This document shows, one piece after another, positions 41,826 to 51,239 of a stretch of 64,000 nucleotides of DNA (within the stretch, counting starts at the first letter, position 1; the number at the start of each line of letters is the position of its first letter). This DNA comes from Streptomyces chromofuscus (GTDB lineage Bacteria; Actinomycetota; Actinomycetes; Streptomycetales; Streptomycetaceae). Where the stretch lies: NCBI RefSeq assembly GCF_015160875.1, contig NZ_CP063374.1:2976001-3040000 (forward strand), written 5' to 3'. The translations under genes and the position numbers were made by a program. The notes below the pieces were generated by a model. That model saw only the letters and a program-made list of their open reading frames with translations. It made no database searches and was not told where the DNA came from.

Positions 41826-42983
41826 TTACAGGCCCATGTCCTTGGCGATGATCGACTTCATGATCTCGCTGGTCCCGCCGTAGATCCTGTTCACGCGGTT
41901 GTCCGCGTACAGGCGGGCGATCGGGTACTCGTTCATGTAGCCGTAGCCGCCGTGCAGCTGCAGGCAGCGGTCGATGACGCGGTGCGCGACCTCGGTGCAG
42001 AACAGCTTGGCGGAGGCGGCCTCGGCGGGCGTCAGCTCACCGGCGTCCAGTGCCTCGGTCGCGCGGTCGGCCACGGCCTCGGCGGCGTCCACCTCGGCCT
42101 GGCAGGCGGCCAGCTCGAACTTGGTGTTCTGGAAGTGGGCGACCGGCTTGCCGAAGACGGTGCGCTCCTGCACGTACTGCTTGGCGAACCGGACGGCGGC
42201 CTTGGCCTGCGCGTAGGCGCCGAAGGCGATGCCCCAGCGCTCGGAGGCCAGGTTGTGGCCGAGGTAGGAGAAGCCCTGGTTCTCCTCGCCGAGCAGGTCC
42301 TCGGCGGGCACCTTGACGTCGACGAACGCGAGTTCGGCGGTGTCGGACGTGCGCAGGCCCAGCTTGTCCAGCTTGCGGCCGACGGAGTAGCCCTCGGACT
42401 TGGTGTCCACGGCGAACAGGGAGATGCCGAAGCGGCGGTCGTCCTCGCGCGGGGCCGAGGTGCGGGCGCAGACGATCACCCGGTCGGCGTGCACGCCGCC
42501 GGTGATGAAGGTCTTGGCGCCGTTGAGGACGTAGTGCGTGCCGTCCTCGGAGAGCTTGGCGGTGGTCTTCATGCCCGCGAGGTCGGAGCCGGTGCCCGGC
42601 TCGGTCATCGCGATGGCCCACATCTCCTCGCCGGTGACGAACGTCGGCAGGTACCGCTTCTTCTGCTCGTCGGTGGCCAGCATCTTGATGTAGGGCAGGG
42701 CGAGCAGCACGTGCACGCCGGAGCCGCCGAACTGGACGCCCGCACGGGCCGTCTCCTCGTAGAGGACGGCCTCGAACTTGTGGCTGTCCATGCCGGCGCC
42801 GCCGTACTCCTCCGGCACGTTGATGCCGAAGATCCCCAGCTCGCCGAGCTTGTAGTAGAACTCGCGCGGCGCCTGGCCGGCGGCGAACCACTCGTCGTAC
42901 ACCGGGACGACCTCGGCCTCGATGAAGGCCCGAAGGGTCTCCCGGAACGCCTCGTGATCCTCGTTGAACACCGTACGGCGCAC
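41826..42983 (-). CDS. Acyl-CoA dehydrogenase
   Basis: A 385-residue flavoenzyme catalysing alpha,beta-dehydrogenation of an acyl-CoA. Family hallmarks are WAIAMTEPGTGSDLAGMKT, FFITGG-like KTFITGGVHADRV, and the C-terminal signature QLHGGYGYMNEYPIARLYAD and IYGGTSEIMKSIIAK. The GTG start follows GGAGG. The upstream operator-like TAAGCGCTTGCTCACTTA suggests TetR control. Substrate chain length cannot be told; it is distinct from the acdH gene near 49 kb. Confidence 0.9.
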   Translation of the reverse strand: MRRTVFNEDHEAFRETLRAFIEAEVVPVYDEWFAAGQAPREFYYKLGELGIFGINVPEEYGGAGMDSHKFEAVLYEETARAGVQFGGSGVHVLLALPYIKMLATDEQKKRYLPTFVTGEEMWAIAMTEPGTGSDLAGMKTTAKLSEDGTHYVLNGAKTFITGGVHADRVIVCARTSAPREDDRRFGISLFAVDTKSEGYSVGRKLDKLGLRTSDTAELAFVDVKVPAEDLLGEENQGFSYLGHNLASERWGIAFGAYAQAKAAVRFAKQYVQERTVFGKPVAHFQNTKFELAACQAEVDAAEAVADRATEALDAGELTPAEAASAKLFCTEVAHRVIDRCLQLHGGYGYMNEYPIARLYADNRVNRIYGGTSEIMKSIIAKDMGL

Positions 42984-43008
42984 GCCGCCACCTCCACGGG
43001 TACATGTC

Positions 43009-43026
43009 TAAGCGCTTGCTCACTTA
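43009..43026. promoter_or_regulatory. TetR-type operator upstream of the acyl-CoA dehydrogenase gene
   Basis: TAAGCGCTTGCTCACTTA has outer arms TAAGnG/CnCTTA and an internal AAGCGCTT. It lies 26 bases before the GTG start on the minus strand. Confidence 0.4.
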
Positions 43027-43091
43027 CCGTACCGGCGAGTACGAAGTGCCGACAAGACCGGGCCGCGCGTAACCCTCGTCACGCCCGTGAC

Positions 43092-43793
43092 TCAGCCGGG
43101 GAGCCACCAGCGGGGCGCCGCCCAGGCAAGCGCGTAGCCGAAGCCGTTGACGGCCCAGTGCAGGGCCGCGGGCGCCAGGAGGCTGCCGGAGCGGCGGCGC
43201 AGCTCACACAGGAACGCGCCGGCGACGGCCGTGACGACGACGGCCGCCGCGACGGTCGCCGCCGCGTCCGCGGAGCCGCTCCCGAACGCCGTCCCCACGG
43301 CGGCGTTGGACCGGTTGAGGCCGCGGGAGGGCAGCACGTGCCACAGGCCGAAGAGCGCGGACGAGCCGGCCGTCGCCCGGGCCGTGCCCCACCGGCGCCG
43401 GAGCATGGCCCACAGCACCCCCCGGAAGGCGGTCTCCTCCAGCAGCACGGTGCCGAGCGGCACGCGCACCAGGACGTTCCACAGCAGCTGCCCGGCGGAC
43501 AGATCCGTGGCCCGGGCATCCCGGAACACCTCCCGGCCGGCCGGAACGGCGAGCAGCAGCAGGCAGACGACCAGGACGGCGCCGGCCAGTACGGGCGCCC
43601 ACCGCAGTCCGCGGCGCAGGCCCGCCGCGTCGATCCCCAGATCGGCCCGGGTCAGCCCGTCCCGGCGGGCGATCAGCAGCAGGACGGCCGTCGCGGCGAC
43701 GCAGGTGAGGACATAGGTGAGCGGGCCGCGCGCGAGCCGGTTGTTGACCAGGTTCGCGGCGACCAGGACGGCGATGGCACAGACGATCGACAT
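43092..43793 (-). CDS. CPBP-family intramembrane metalloprotease
   Basis: A 233-residue membrane protein with about six helices. The three catalytic motifs of the CPBP/Abi (Rce1-like) family are present: EETAFRG, LFGLWHVLPS and LHWAVNGFGY. ATG 43793 follows GGGAGGCGGC. Substrate unknown; such proteins can act in bacteriocin self-immunity or protein processing, but no nearby genes suggest either. Confidence 0.88.
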   Translation of the reverse strand: MSIVCAIAVLVAANLVNNRLARGPLTYVLTCVAATAVLLLIARRDGLTRADLGIDAAGLRRGLRWAPVLAGAVLVVCLLLLAVPAGREVFRDARATDLSAGQLLWNVLVRVPLGTVLLEETAFRGVLWAMLRRRWGTARATAGSSALFGLWHVLPSRGLNRSNAAVGTAFGSGSADAAATVAAAVVVTAVAGAFLCELRRRSGSLLAPAALHWAVNGFGYALAWAAPRWWLPG

Positions 43794-43916
43794 GCCGCCT
43801 CCCGCTGTTCGGCAACGCCCTGTGGGGGCGCGGGGCCGACTCGGTGTCCGGCTCCGCCGGGTGGGCGCGACGCGCCACGACGGCGCCGCACCGCACCGCG
43901 TTCCCCCCGCGGAGCT

Positions 43917-44507
43917 CTACTCCCCCGCCGCCGCGAACGCCCCCTTCGCCATCCGGTGCAGCAGCTCCGCCGTGGCGCCCCGCCCCGGCAGTGAGCCCGG
44001 GCGGCCCAGGTGCGGCGTCGAGTTCAGCAGCCCGAAGACCGAGTGGACGGCGGAGCGGGCCGTCGGCTCGGACAGCCCCGGGTAGACCTGGCGGACCACC
44101 TCCACCCACAGTTCGACGTACTGGCGCTGGAGCTGGCGCACGAGCTTGCGGTCGCTGTCCCGGAGGCGGTCCAGCTCGCGGTCGTGCAGGGTGATGAGCG
44201 GGCGGTCGTCGAGCGCGAAGTCGATATGGCCCTCGATGAGCGAGTCGAGGACCCCCTCGGGATCTCCGTCCGCCTCCGCCACCCGGCGCTTCCCGCCGGT
44301 CAGGAGCTGGCCACTGATGCCGACCAGCAGCTCGGCGAGCATCGCGTCCTTGCCCGGGAAGTGGCGGTAGAGGCCGGGACCGCTGATCCCGACCGCCGCG
44401 CCTATCTCGTCCACCCCGACGCCGTGGAAGCCGCGCTCGGCGAACAGTCGCGCGGCCTCCTTGAGGATCTGCTCGCGGCGGGTGGGAGCGTCGGTTCTCG
44501 TGGCCAT
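43917..44507 (-). CDS. TetR-family regulator of the leucine/isovalerate operon
   Basis: A 196-residue regulator. The N-terminal helix-turn-helix (RREQILKEAARLFAERGFHG, VDEIGAAVGISGPGLYRHFPGK) is standard TetR. It is divergent from the mccB-mccA-hmgL-acdH operon, with two 16-bp GTTA-type palindromes in the 86-base gap, so it probably represses that operon and itself. An acyl-CoA is the likely ligand by analogy with LiuR-like regulators. No clear ribosome binding site stands before the ATG. Confidence 0.9.
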   Translation of the reverse strand: MATRTDAPTRREQILKEAARLFAERGFHGVGVDEIGAAVGISGPGLYRHFPGKDAMLAELLVGISGQLLTGGKRRVAEADGDPEGVLDSLIEGHIDFALDDRPLITLHDRELDRLRDSDRKLVRQLQRQYVELWVEVVRQVYPGLSEPTARSAVHSVFGLLNSTPHLGRPGSLPGRGATAELLHRMAKGAFAAAGE

Positions 44508-44529
44508 GGAAGTAATTCTAGACAGCGAG

Positions 44530-44574
44530 GTTAGCGGTCGTTAACCTGGAGGAAATGCGTTAACGCTCATTAAC
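44530..44574. promoter_or_regulatory. Two palindromic operators of the TetR regulator
   Basis: GTTAGCGGTCGTTAAC (44530-44545) and GTTAACGCTCATTAAC (44559-44574) are 16-base imperfect palindromes, 29 bp apart. Both follow GTTANCG-NNC-NTTAAC and fill the gap between TetR and mccB, allowing control of both directions. Confidence 0.75.
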
Positions 44575-44593
44575 AAGGTGAGGGGACCGCAGG

Positions 44594-46210
44594 ATGGACC
44601 AGGCACCGGAGCTGCACGGCGCGGCGGACCCCGCGTCGGAGGCCTGGCAGGCCAACGAGGCAGCGCATCTCGCGCTCGTGGAGGAGCTGCGCGCCAAGCT
44701 CGCCACCGCCCGGCTGGGCGGGGGTGAGAAGGCGCGCGCCCGGCACACCGCGCGCGGCAAGCTGCTGCCGCGCGACCGGGTCGACACCCTTCTCGACCCC
44801 GGCTCGCCCTTCCTGGAGCTGGCCCCGCTCGCGGCCGACGGGATGTACGACGGCCAGGCCCCCGCCGCCGGCGTCATCGCCGGCATCGGGCGGGTGAGCG
44901 GGCGGGAGTGCGTCGTCGTCGCCAACGACGCGACCGTCAAGGGCGGGACGTACTACCCGATGACGGTGAAGAAGCACCTGCGCGCCCAGGAAGTCGCCCT
45001 GGAGAACCGGCTGCCCTGTCTCTACCTCGTCGACTCCGGCGGCGCCTTCCTGCCCATGCAGGACGAGGTCTTCCCGGACCGTGAGCACTTCGGGCGGATC
45101 TTCTACAACCAGGCCCGGATGTCCGCCGCCCGCATCCCCCAGATCGCCGCGGTCCTCGGCTCCTGCACCGCCGGCGGGGCGTACGTCCCGGCGATGAGCG
45201 ACGAGGCCGTCATCGTGCGGAACCAGGGGACGATCTTCCTCGGCGGCCCCCCGCTGGTGAAGGCGGCAACGGGCGAGGTCGTCACCGCCGAGGAGCTCGG
45301 CGGCGGCGAGGTGCACGCGCGCGTGTCCGGTGTCACCGACCACCTCGCGGAGGACGACGCCCACGCACTGCGCACCGTGCGGAACATCGTCGCGACGCTC
45401 CCCGCGCGCGGGGCGCTGCCCTGGGAGGTGCGGCCCGCGGTCGAGCCCAAGGCCGACCCGTACGGGCTGTACGGGGCGGTGCCGGTCGATTCCCGCACCC
45501 CCTACGACGTGCGGGAAATCATCGCGCGCGTGGTCGACGGCTCCCGCTTCGCCGAGTTCAAGGCCGAGTTCGGGCAGACCCTCGTCACCGGATTCGCCCG
45601 GATCCACGGTCACCCGGTCGGCGTCGTCGCCAACAACGGCATCCTCTTCTCGGAGTCCGCCCAGAAGGGCGCCCACTTCATCGAGCTGTGCGACCAGCGC
45701 GGCATCCCGCTGCTGTTCCTGCAGAACATCTCCGGGTTCATGGTCGGCCGGGACTACGAGGCCGGCGGCATCGCCAAGCACGGGGCGAAGATGGTCACCG
45801 CCGTCGCCACCACGCGCGTACCGAAGCTGACGGTCGTGGTCGGCGGCTCGTACGGCGCGGGGAACTACTCCATGTGCGGCCGGGCGTACTCGCCGCGCTT
45901 CCTGTGGATGTGGCCCAACGCCAAGATCTCCGTCATGGGCGGCGAGCAGGCCGCCTCCGTCCTCGCCACCGTCAAGCGGGACCAGATCGAGGGCCGCGGC
46001 GAGGACTGGCCCGCCGAGGAGGAAGAGGCGTTCAAGGCGCCGATCCGCGCGCAGTACGAGCGTCAGGGGAACGCCTACTACGCGACCGCCCGCCTCTGGG
46101 ACGACGGGGTGATCGACCCCCTGGAGACCCGTCAGGTGGTCGGCCTGGCCCTGACCGCGTGCGCCAACGCGCCCCTGGGTGACCCCCAGTTCGGCGTCTT
46201 CCGGATGTGA
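44594..46210 (+). CDS. mccB: Methylcrotonyl-CoA carboxylase, carboxyltransferase (beta) subunit
   Basis: A 538-residue carboxyltransferase that transfers carboxyl from biotin to 3-methylcrotonyl-CoA in leucine catabolism. The crotonase-fold oxyanion segments are seen as [35 protein letters not shown], and [16 protein letters not shown]. The methylcrotonyl/geranyl subclass is supported by gene context. ATG 44594 follows GAGGGG. It is immediately upstream of the biotin carboxylase gene and coregulated through the TetR operators. Confidence 0.93.
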   Translation: MDQAPELHGAADPASEAWQANEAAHLALVEELRAKLATARLGGGEKARARHTARGKLLPRDRVDTLLDPGSPFLELAPLAADGMYDGQAPAAGVIAGIGRVSGRECVVVANDATVKGGTYYPMTVKKHLRAQEVALENRLPCLYLVDSGGAFLPMQDEVFPDREHFGRIFYNQARMSAARIPQIAAVLGSCTAGGAYVPAMSDEAVIVRNQGTIFLGGPPLVKAATGEVVTAEELGGGEVHARVSGVTDHLAEDDAHALRTVRNIVATLPARGALPWEVRPAVEPKADPYGLYGAVPVDSRTPYDVREIIARVVDGSRFAEFKAEFGQTLVTGFARIHGHPVGVVANNGILFSESAQKGAHFIELCDQRGIPLLFLQNISGFMVGRDYEAGGIAKHGAKMVTAVATTRVPKLTVVVGGSYGAGNYSMCGRAYSPRFLWMWPNAKISVMGGEQAASVLATVKRDQIEGRGEDWPAEEEEAFKAPIRAQYERQGNAYYATARLWDDGVIDPLETRQVVGLALTACANAPLGDPQFGVFRM

Positions 46211-46218
46211 GGGGACCG

Positions 46219-48222
46219 ATGTTCGACACCGTTCTTGTGGCCAACCGCGGCGAGATCGCCGTCCGCGTCATCCGCACGCTGCGCTCGCTGGGCGTCCGCT
46301 CGGTGGCCGTCTTCTCCGACGCGGACGCCGACGCCCGGCATGTGCGCGAGGCCGACACGGCGGTACGGATCGGGCCCGCGCCGGCCGTCGAGAGCTATCT
46401 GTCCGTCGAGCGGATCCTTCAGGCGGCGGCCGCCACGAACGCCCAGGCCGTCCACCCGGGCTACGGCTTCCTCGCCGAGAACGCCGGCTTCGCGCGCGCG
46501 TGCGCCGACGCCGGACTCGTCTTCGTCGGGCCGCCCGCCGACGCCATCGCCCTGATGGGCGACAAGATCCGCGCCAAGGAGACCGTCTCGGCGGCCAAGG
46601 TCCCCGTCGTCCCCGGCGGCCGGGACCCCGACCTCGCGCGGGCCGCCCGCGAACTGGGCGCCCCCGTGCTGCTCAAGCCCTCCGCGGGCGGCGGCGGCAA
46701 GGGCATGCGCCTGGTACGGGACCTGAGCCGGCTCGACGACGAGATCGCCGCCGCCCGGCGCGAGGCCGCCGCCTCCTTCGGCGACGACACGCTCCTCGTG
46801 GAGCGGTGGATCGACCGGCCCCGCCACATCGAGATCCAGGTCCTGGCCGACGGCCACGGCAACGTCGTCCACCTGGGCGAGCGCGAGTGCTCCCTCCAGC
46901 GCCGCCACCAGAAGATCATCGAAGAGGCGCCCAGCGTCCTGCTGGACGACGCCACCCGGGCGGCCATGGGCGAGGCGGCGGTGCAGGCGGCCCGCTCCTG
47001 CGGGTACGTCGGGGCGGGCACGGTCGAGTTCATCGTCCCCGGCGGCGACCCGGCCGCGTACTGCTTCATGGAGATGAACACCCGCCTGCAGGTGGAGCAC
47101 CCCGTCACGGAACTCGTCACCGGCCTCGACCTGGTGGAGTGGCAGCTGCGGGTCGCTGCGGGCGAACGCCTGCCCTTCACCCAGGACGACATCGCCCTCA
47201 CCGGGCACGCGGTGGAGGCCCGCGTCTGCGCCGAGGACCCCACCCGGGGCTTCCTGCCCTCCGGCGGCACGGTGCTCGCCCTGCACGAACCCCAGGGCGA
47301 CGGCGTCCGCACCGACTCCGGCCTCAGCGAGGGCACCGAGGTCGGCAGCCTGTACGACCCGATGCTGTCGAAGGTCGTCGCGTACGGCCCCGACCGCGCC
47401 ACCGCCCTGCGCAGGCTGCGCGCCGCCCTCGCCGGGACGGTCGTGCTCGGCGTGCCGACGAACGCCGGGTTCCTGCGGCGGCTGCTCGCCCATCCGGCGG
47501 TCGTCGAGGGCGACCTGGACACCGGGCTCGTCGAACGCGAGGTGGCGGGCCTCGTGACGGACGAGGTCCCGACGGAGGTCTACGCGGCGGCGGCCCTGCT
47601 GCGCCAGGCCGCGCTGGCCGCCCCCGCCCGGGGCACCGGTTGGGTCGATCCGTTCTCCGTCCCGCAGGGCTGGCGCCTGGGCGGTGAGCGCGCCTGGACA
47701 TCGCACCACCTGCGGGTGCCGGGGCACGACCCGGTGACCGTCCGCCTGCGGGACACGGCGGACGACGGGTTCGAGCTGCTGCTCGACGGCGCCGAGGCCC
47801 CGGCCCGGGCGTCCGCGGGCCCGGCCCCGTCCGGGGCGGACCGCCGGTTCACCTTCCGGCTCGACGGCGTCGCCCACACCTTCGCCGCCCTGCCGTCGGG
47901 TACCTGGCTGGGCCGCGACGGCGACGCCTGGCAGGTGCGCGACCACGACCCGGTGGAGGCGTCCCTCTCCCGCACCGCCCACTCCGGCGCGGACTCGCTC
48001 ACCGCGCCCATGCCGGGCACGGTGACGGTCGTGAAGGTCGCCGTCGGCGACGAGGTGAGCGCCGGTCAGAGCCTGCTGGTGGTGGAAGCGATGAAGATGG
48101 AGCACGTCATCTCCGCGCCGCACGCCGGCACGGTCGCCGAGCTGGACGTGAGCCCGGGCAGCACGGTCGCCATGGACCAGGTCCTCGCGGTCATCACGCC
48201 GACCGAGGAGGAGCAGGCATGA
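46219..48222 (+). CDS. mccA: Methylcrotonyl-CoA carboxylase, biotin carboxylase/BCCP (alpha) subunit
   Basis: A 667-residue fusion with an ATP-grasp biotin carboxylase (LKPSAGGGGKGMRLV, MEMNTRLQVEHPVTE) and a C-terminal biotin carrier domain with VVEAMKMEHV; the biotinylated lysine is at about residue 626. It carboxylates biotin with ATP and bicarbonate for mccB. ATG 46219, eight bases after the mccB stop, is preceded by GAGGGG. The stop overlaps hmgL by four bases (ATGA). Confidence 0.93.
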   Translation: MFDTVLVANRGEIAVRVIRTLRSLGVRSVAVFSDADADARHVREADTAVRIGPAPAVESYLSVERILQAAAATNAQAVHPGYGFLAENAGFARACADAGLVFVGPPADAIALMGDKIRAKETVSAAKVPVVPGGRDPDLARAARELGAPVLLKPSAGGGGKGMRLVRDLSRLDDEIAAARREAAASFGDDTLLVERWIDRPRHIEIQVLADGHGNVVHLGERECSLQRRHQKIIEEAPSVLLDDATRAAMGEAAVQAARSCGYVGAGTVEFIVPGGDPAAYCFMEMNTRLQVEHPVTELVTGLDLVEWQLRVAAGERLPFTQDDIALTGHAVEARVCAEDPTRGFLPSGGTVLALHEPQGDGVRTDSGLSEGTEVGSLYDPMLSKVVAYGPDRATALRRLRAALAGTVVLGVPTNAGFLRRLLAHPAVVEGDLDTGLVEREVAGLVTDEVPTEVYAAAALLRQAALAAPARGTGWVDPFSVPQGWRLGGERAWTSHHLRVPGHDPVTVRLRDTADDGFELLLDGAEAPARASAGPAPSGADRRFTFRLDGVAHTFAALPSGTWLGRDGDAWQVRDHDPVEASLSRTAHSGADSLTAPMPGTVTVVKVAVGDEVSAGQSLLVVEAMKMEHVISAPHAGTVAELDVSPGSTVAMDQVLAVITPTEEEQA

Positions 48223-49166
48223 GCGCCCCCGAATCCGGCCTCCCGATGGTCGTACCGGCCCCGGGCCTGCCCGCCCGGGTCCGGATCCACGAGGTCGGCC
48301 CCCGCGACGGCCTGCAGAACGAGAAGGGGCAGGTCCCGACCGAGGTGAAGGCGGAGTTCATCCGCCGGCTGGCCGACGCGGGCCTGACGACGGTCGAGGC
48401 AACCAGCTTCGTCCACCCCAAGTGGGTGCCCCAACTGGCCGACGCCGAGCAGCTGTTCCCGCTCGTCAGCGCTCTCCCGGTCGCGCTCCCGGTCCTCGTC
48501 CCCAACGACCGGGGCCTGGACCGGGCGCTGTCCCTGGGCGCCACCCGCATCGCCGTCTTCGCCAGCGCCACCGAGTCCTTCGCCAAGGCCAACCTCAACC
48601 GCACGGTCGACGAGGCGCTGGCCATGTTCGAGCCGGTGGTGGCCCGGGCCAAGGCCGAGGGGGTCCATGTCCGCGGCTATCTGTCCATGTGCTTCGGCGA
48701 CCCCTGGGAGGGCCCCGTGCCGGTCCACCAGGTGGTCCGCGTCTGCAAGGCCCTGATGGACATGGGCTGCGACGAGCTGAGCCTGGGCGACACGATCGGC
48801 GTGGCCACGCCGGGTCACGTCGCCGAACTCCTCACCGCGCTCGACGCCGACCGCGTTCCCGCGACCGCCCTCGGCGTGCACTTCCACGACACCTACGGCC
48901 AGGCCCTGGCCAACACCCTGGCCGCGCTCCAGCACGGCGTCACGACGGTCGACGCCTCGGCGGGCGGCCTCGGCGGCTGCCCGTACGCCAAGAGCGCCAC
49001 CGGCAACCTCGCCACCGAGGACCTCGTGTGGATGCTGCACGGCCTCGGCATCGACACCGGCGTCGACCTCGGCCGTCTCACCGCCACCAGCGTGTGGATG
49101 GCCGGCCACCTGGGCCGACCCAGCCCGTCCCGCACCGTAAGAGCCCTCTCCCACCAGGAGCAGTGA
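48219..49166 (+). CDS. hmgL: Hydroxymethylglutaryl-CoA lyase
   Basis: A 315-residue DRE-TIM enzyme cleaving HMG-CoA to acetoacetate and acetyl-CoA, the last step of leucine breakdown. The signatures are RIHEVGPRDGLQNEK at the N-terminus, HFHDTYGQALAN, and the loop GGLGGCPYAKSATGN with the catalytic cysteine. It overlaps mccA by four bases and is followed six bases later by acdH. Confidence 0.94.
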   Translation: MSAPESGLPMVVPAPGLPARVRIHEVGPRDGLQNEKGQVPTEVKAEFIRRLADAGLTTVEATSFVHPKWVPQLADAEQLFPLVSALPVALPVLVPNDRGLDRALSLGATRIAVFASATESFAKANLNRTVDEALAMFEPVVARAKAEGVHVRGYLSMCFGDPWEGPVPVHQVVRVCKALMDMGCDELSLGDTIGVATPGHVAELLTALDADRVPATALGVHFHDTYGQALANTLAALQHGVTTVDASAGGLGGCPYAKSATGNLATEDLVWMLHGLGIDTGVDLGRLTATSVWMAGHLGRPSPSRTVRALSHQEQ

Positions 49167-49172
49167 CGCATC

Positions 49173-50333
49173 ATGGACCACCGCCTCACCCCCGAGCTGG
49201 AAGAACTCCGCCGCACGGTCGAGGAGTTCGCGCACGACGTCGTCGCACCCAAGATCGGCGACTACTACGAGCGGCACGAGTTCCCGTACGAGATCGTCCG
49301 CGAGATGGGCCGGATGGGCCTGTTCGGGCTGCCGTTCCCGGAGGAGTACGGCGGTATGGGCGGCGACTATCTCGCCCTGGGCATCGCCCTGGAGGAACTG
49401 GCCCGCGTGGATTCCTCGGTGGCCATCACGCTGGAGGCGGGCGTCTCGCTGGGCGCCATGCCGATCCACCTGTTCGGCACCGAGGAGCAGAAGCGGGAGT
49501 GGCTCCCCCGGCTGTGCTCGGGCGAGATCCTCGGCGCCTTCGGCCTGACCGAGCCCGACGGCGGCTCGGACGCGGGCGCGACCCGCACGACGGCCCGGCT
49601 CGACCCCGACACGGACGAGTGGGTGATCAACGGCACCAAGTGCTTCATCACCAACTCCGGCACCGACATCACGGGCCTGGTCACGGTCACCGCCGTCACG
49701 GGCCGCAAGCCCGACGGCAAGCCGCTGATCTCCGCGATCATCGTCCCGTCCGGCACGCCGGGCTTCACGGTCGCGCCGCAGTACTCAAAGGTCGGCTGGA
49801 ACGCCTCCGACACCCGGGAGCTGTCCTTCGACGACGTCCGGGTCCCGGCGGCGAACCTGCTGGGCGAGGAGGGCCGCGGGTACGCCCAGTTCCTGCGCAT
49901 CCTGGACGAGGGCCGCGTCGCCATCGCGGCCCTGGCCACCGGGCTGGCGCAGGGCTGCGTGGACGAGTCGGTCAAGTACGCGAAGGAACGTCACGCCTTC
50001 GGCCGGCCGATCGGCGCCAACCAGGCCATCCAGTTCAAGATCGCCGACATGGAGATGAAGGCCCACACGGCCCGCCTCGCGTGGCGCGACGCGGCCTCCC
50101 GCCTGGTCGCCGGCGAACCCTTCAAGAAGGAGGCGGCCCTGGCCAAGCTGTACTCCTCCACGATCGCCGTCGACAACGCCCGCGACGCCACCCAGATCCA
50201 CGGCGGCTACGGCTTCATGAACGAGTACCCGGTGGCCCGGATGTGGCGCGACTCGAAGATCCTGGAGATCGGCGAGGGCACCAGCGAGGTCCAGCGGATG
50301 CTGATCGCCCGGGAGTTGGGCCTGGCGGGCTGA
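49173..50333 (+). CDS. acdH: Branched-chain acyl-CoA dehydrogenase (isovaleryl-CoA dehydrogenase type)
   Basis: A 386-residue flavoprotein. Family motifs are FGLTEPDGGSDAGATRTTA, CFITNSGTDITG, and the C-terminal QIHGGYGFMNEYPVARMWRD and IGEGTSEVQRMLIAREL. The position as fourth gene of the mccB-mccA-hmgL-acdH operon fits isovaleryl-CoA dehydrogenation, first committed step of leucine degradation. The equivalent streptomycete gene was characterised as acdH. The spacing from hmgL is six bases. Confidence 0.92.
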   Translation: MDHRLTPELEELRRTVEEFAHDVVAPKIGDYYERHEFPYEIVREMGRMGLFGLPFPEEYGGMGGDYLALGIALEELARVDSSVAITLEAGVSLGAMPIHLFGTEEQKREWLPRLCSGEILGAFGLTEPDGGSDAGATRTTARLDPDTDEWVINGTKCFITNSGTDITGLVTVTAVTGRKPDGKPLISAIIVPSGTPGFTVAPQYSKVGWNASDTRELSFDDVRVPAANLLGEEGRGYAQFLRILDEGRVAIAALATGLAQGCVDESVKYAKERHAFGRPIGANQAIQFKIADMEMKAHTARLAWRDAASRLVAGEPFKKEAALAKLYSSTIAVDNARDATQIHGGYGFMNEYPVARMWRDSKILEIGEGTSEVQRMLIARELGLAG

Positions 50334-50349
50334 CCCGGACGCCGCCGCC

Positions 50350-51195
50350 TCAGACCCCGCTCGCGTCCTCGAACACCACCCGGAGGTGCTCGCGGGCGGG
50401 GTCGTCCTGCGGAATGCCCGGCGGCAGCACCGGCGCCAGCGCGCGGAACACCTCGCGCATCGCCCGGTCGTCGTACCCGGCGAGCGTCTCGGTCGCCTGC
50501 AACAGCAGCCCGCCGCCGCGCAGCTCCCGTACGGCGTGGAAGGCGCCGGTGGCCGCGAGGCGCGAGGCGCCCCCGAGGCGGGCGGCGACCTCGCCGGGCA
50601 CACCGGTGACCCAGGAATAGCCGCGCAGGTAGGTGCGGGACTCGCGCAGCGACTTGCGCCGGGGTCTGCGCAGGGCAGCCTCCAAGTGGGTCGTGTCGTG
50701 GAAGTCCCGGTGCTCCACGCGTGCGAAGGCGGGGTCCGAGCCGTCCAGGGCGGTGGCCAGGAAATCCCAGATTCGGGCGCACAGCCGCGGGTCGGCCGTC
50801 CGTTCCGCGGCCTGCAGCCCGACGGCCAGTGCCGCGTAGCTGCCGTCACTCCGCAGATATGAGGCGGTCACGCGCCCGAAGCTGCCCACCGTTTCGTAGG
50901 GGTGGTCCACCGGCACGAAGAAGTTGACCGAGGCGTAGAAAGGATAGCGGCGCAGCCTCTCCTCCAGCGACGGCCAGCTCTCCTCAAACCCCTTGGTGCG
51001 GAATTTTTCCCCGCCTCTCTCGAACGAGTGGTCCACGAGTACGTGAGCCTCCGCGTACGCGGACGGATCGGGGAAGAAGGAGTCGACCGCGCCCCTGAAC
51101 CAGCGGGCCAGGACGTCGCCGCGGGACACGGCCGGCCGTTCGTCGAGGGTGACCTCAATGTGCACGTCCATGCCAGGGGCCTCGTTCTCCGTCAC
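50350..51195 (-). CDS. Candidate immunity protein for the RHS toxin
   Basis: A 281-residue predicted soluble cytoplasmic protein with no signal peptide or membrane segment. Visible parts include MDVHIEVTLDERPAVSRGDV, a strand/helix-rich middle (YPFYASVNFFVPVDHPYETVG) and VEHRDFHDTTHLEAAL. I do not recognise a family. It starts 44 bases after the RHS gene on the same strand, behind GGAGAAGGAGG. That gene order is typical of polymorphic toxin immunity genes. The assignment rests on order and solubility only. It converges with acdH, 16 bases from its stop. Confidence 0.55.
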   Translation of the reverse strand: MTENEAPGMDVHIEVTLDERPAVSRGDVLARWFRGAVDSFFPDPSAYAEAHVLVDHSFERGGEKFRTKGFEESWPSLEERLRRYPFYASVNFFVPVDHPYETVGSFGRVTASYLRSDGSYAALAVGLQAAERTADPRLCARIWDFLATALDGSDPAFARVEHRDFHDTTHLEAALRRPRRKSLRESRTYLRGYSWVTGVPGEVAARLGGASRLAATGAFHAVRELRGGGLLLQATETLAGYDDRAMREVFRALAPVLPPGIPQDDPAREHLRVVFEDASGV

Positions 51196-51239
51196 GGCCG
51201 CCTCCTTCTCCTGTCGTTCCCCGAGCCTACTTGCCCTCG

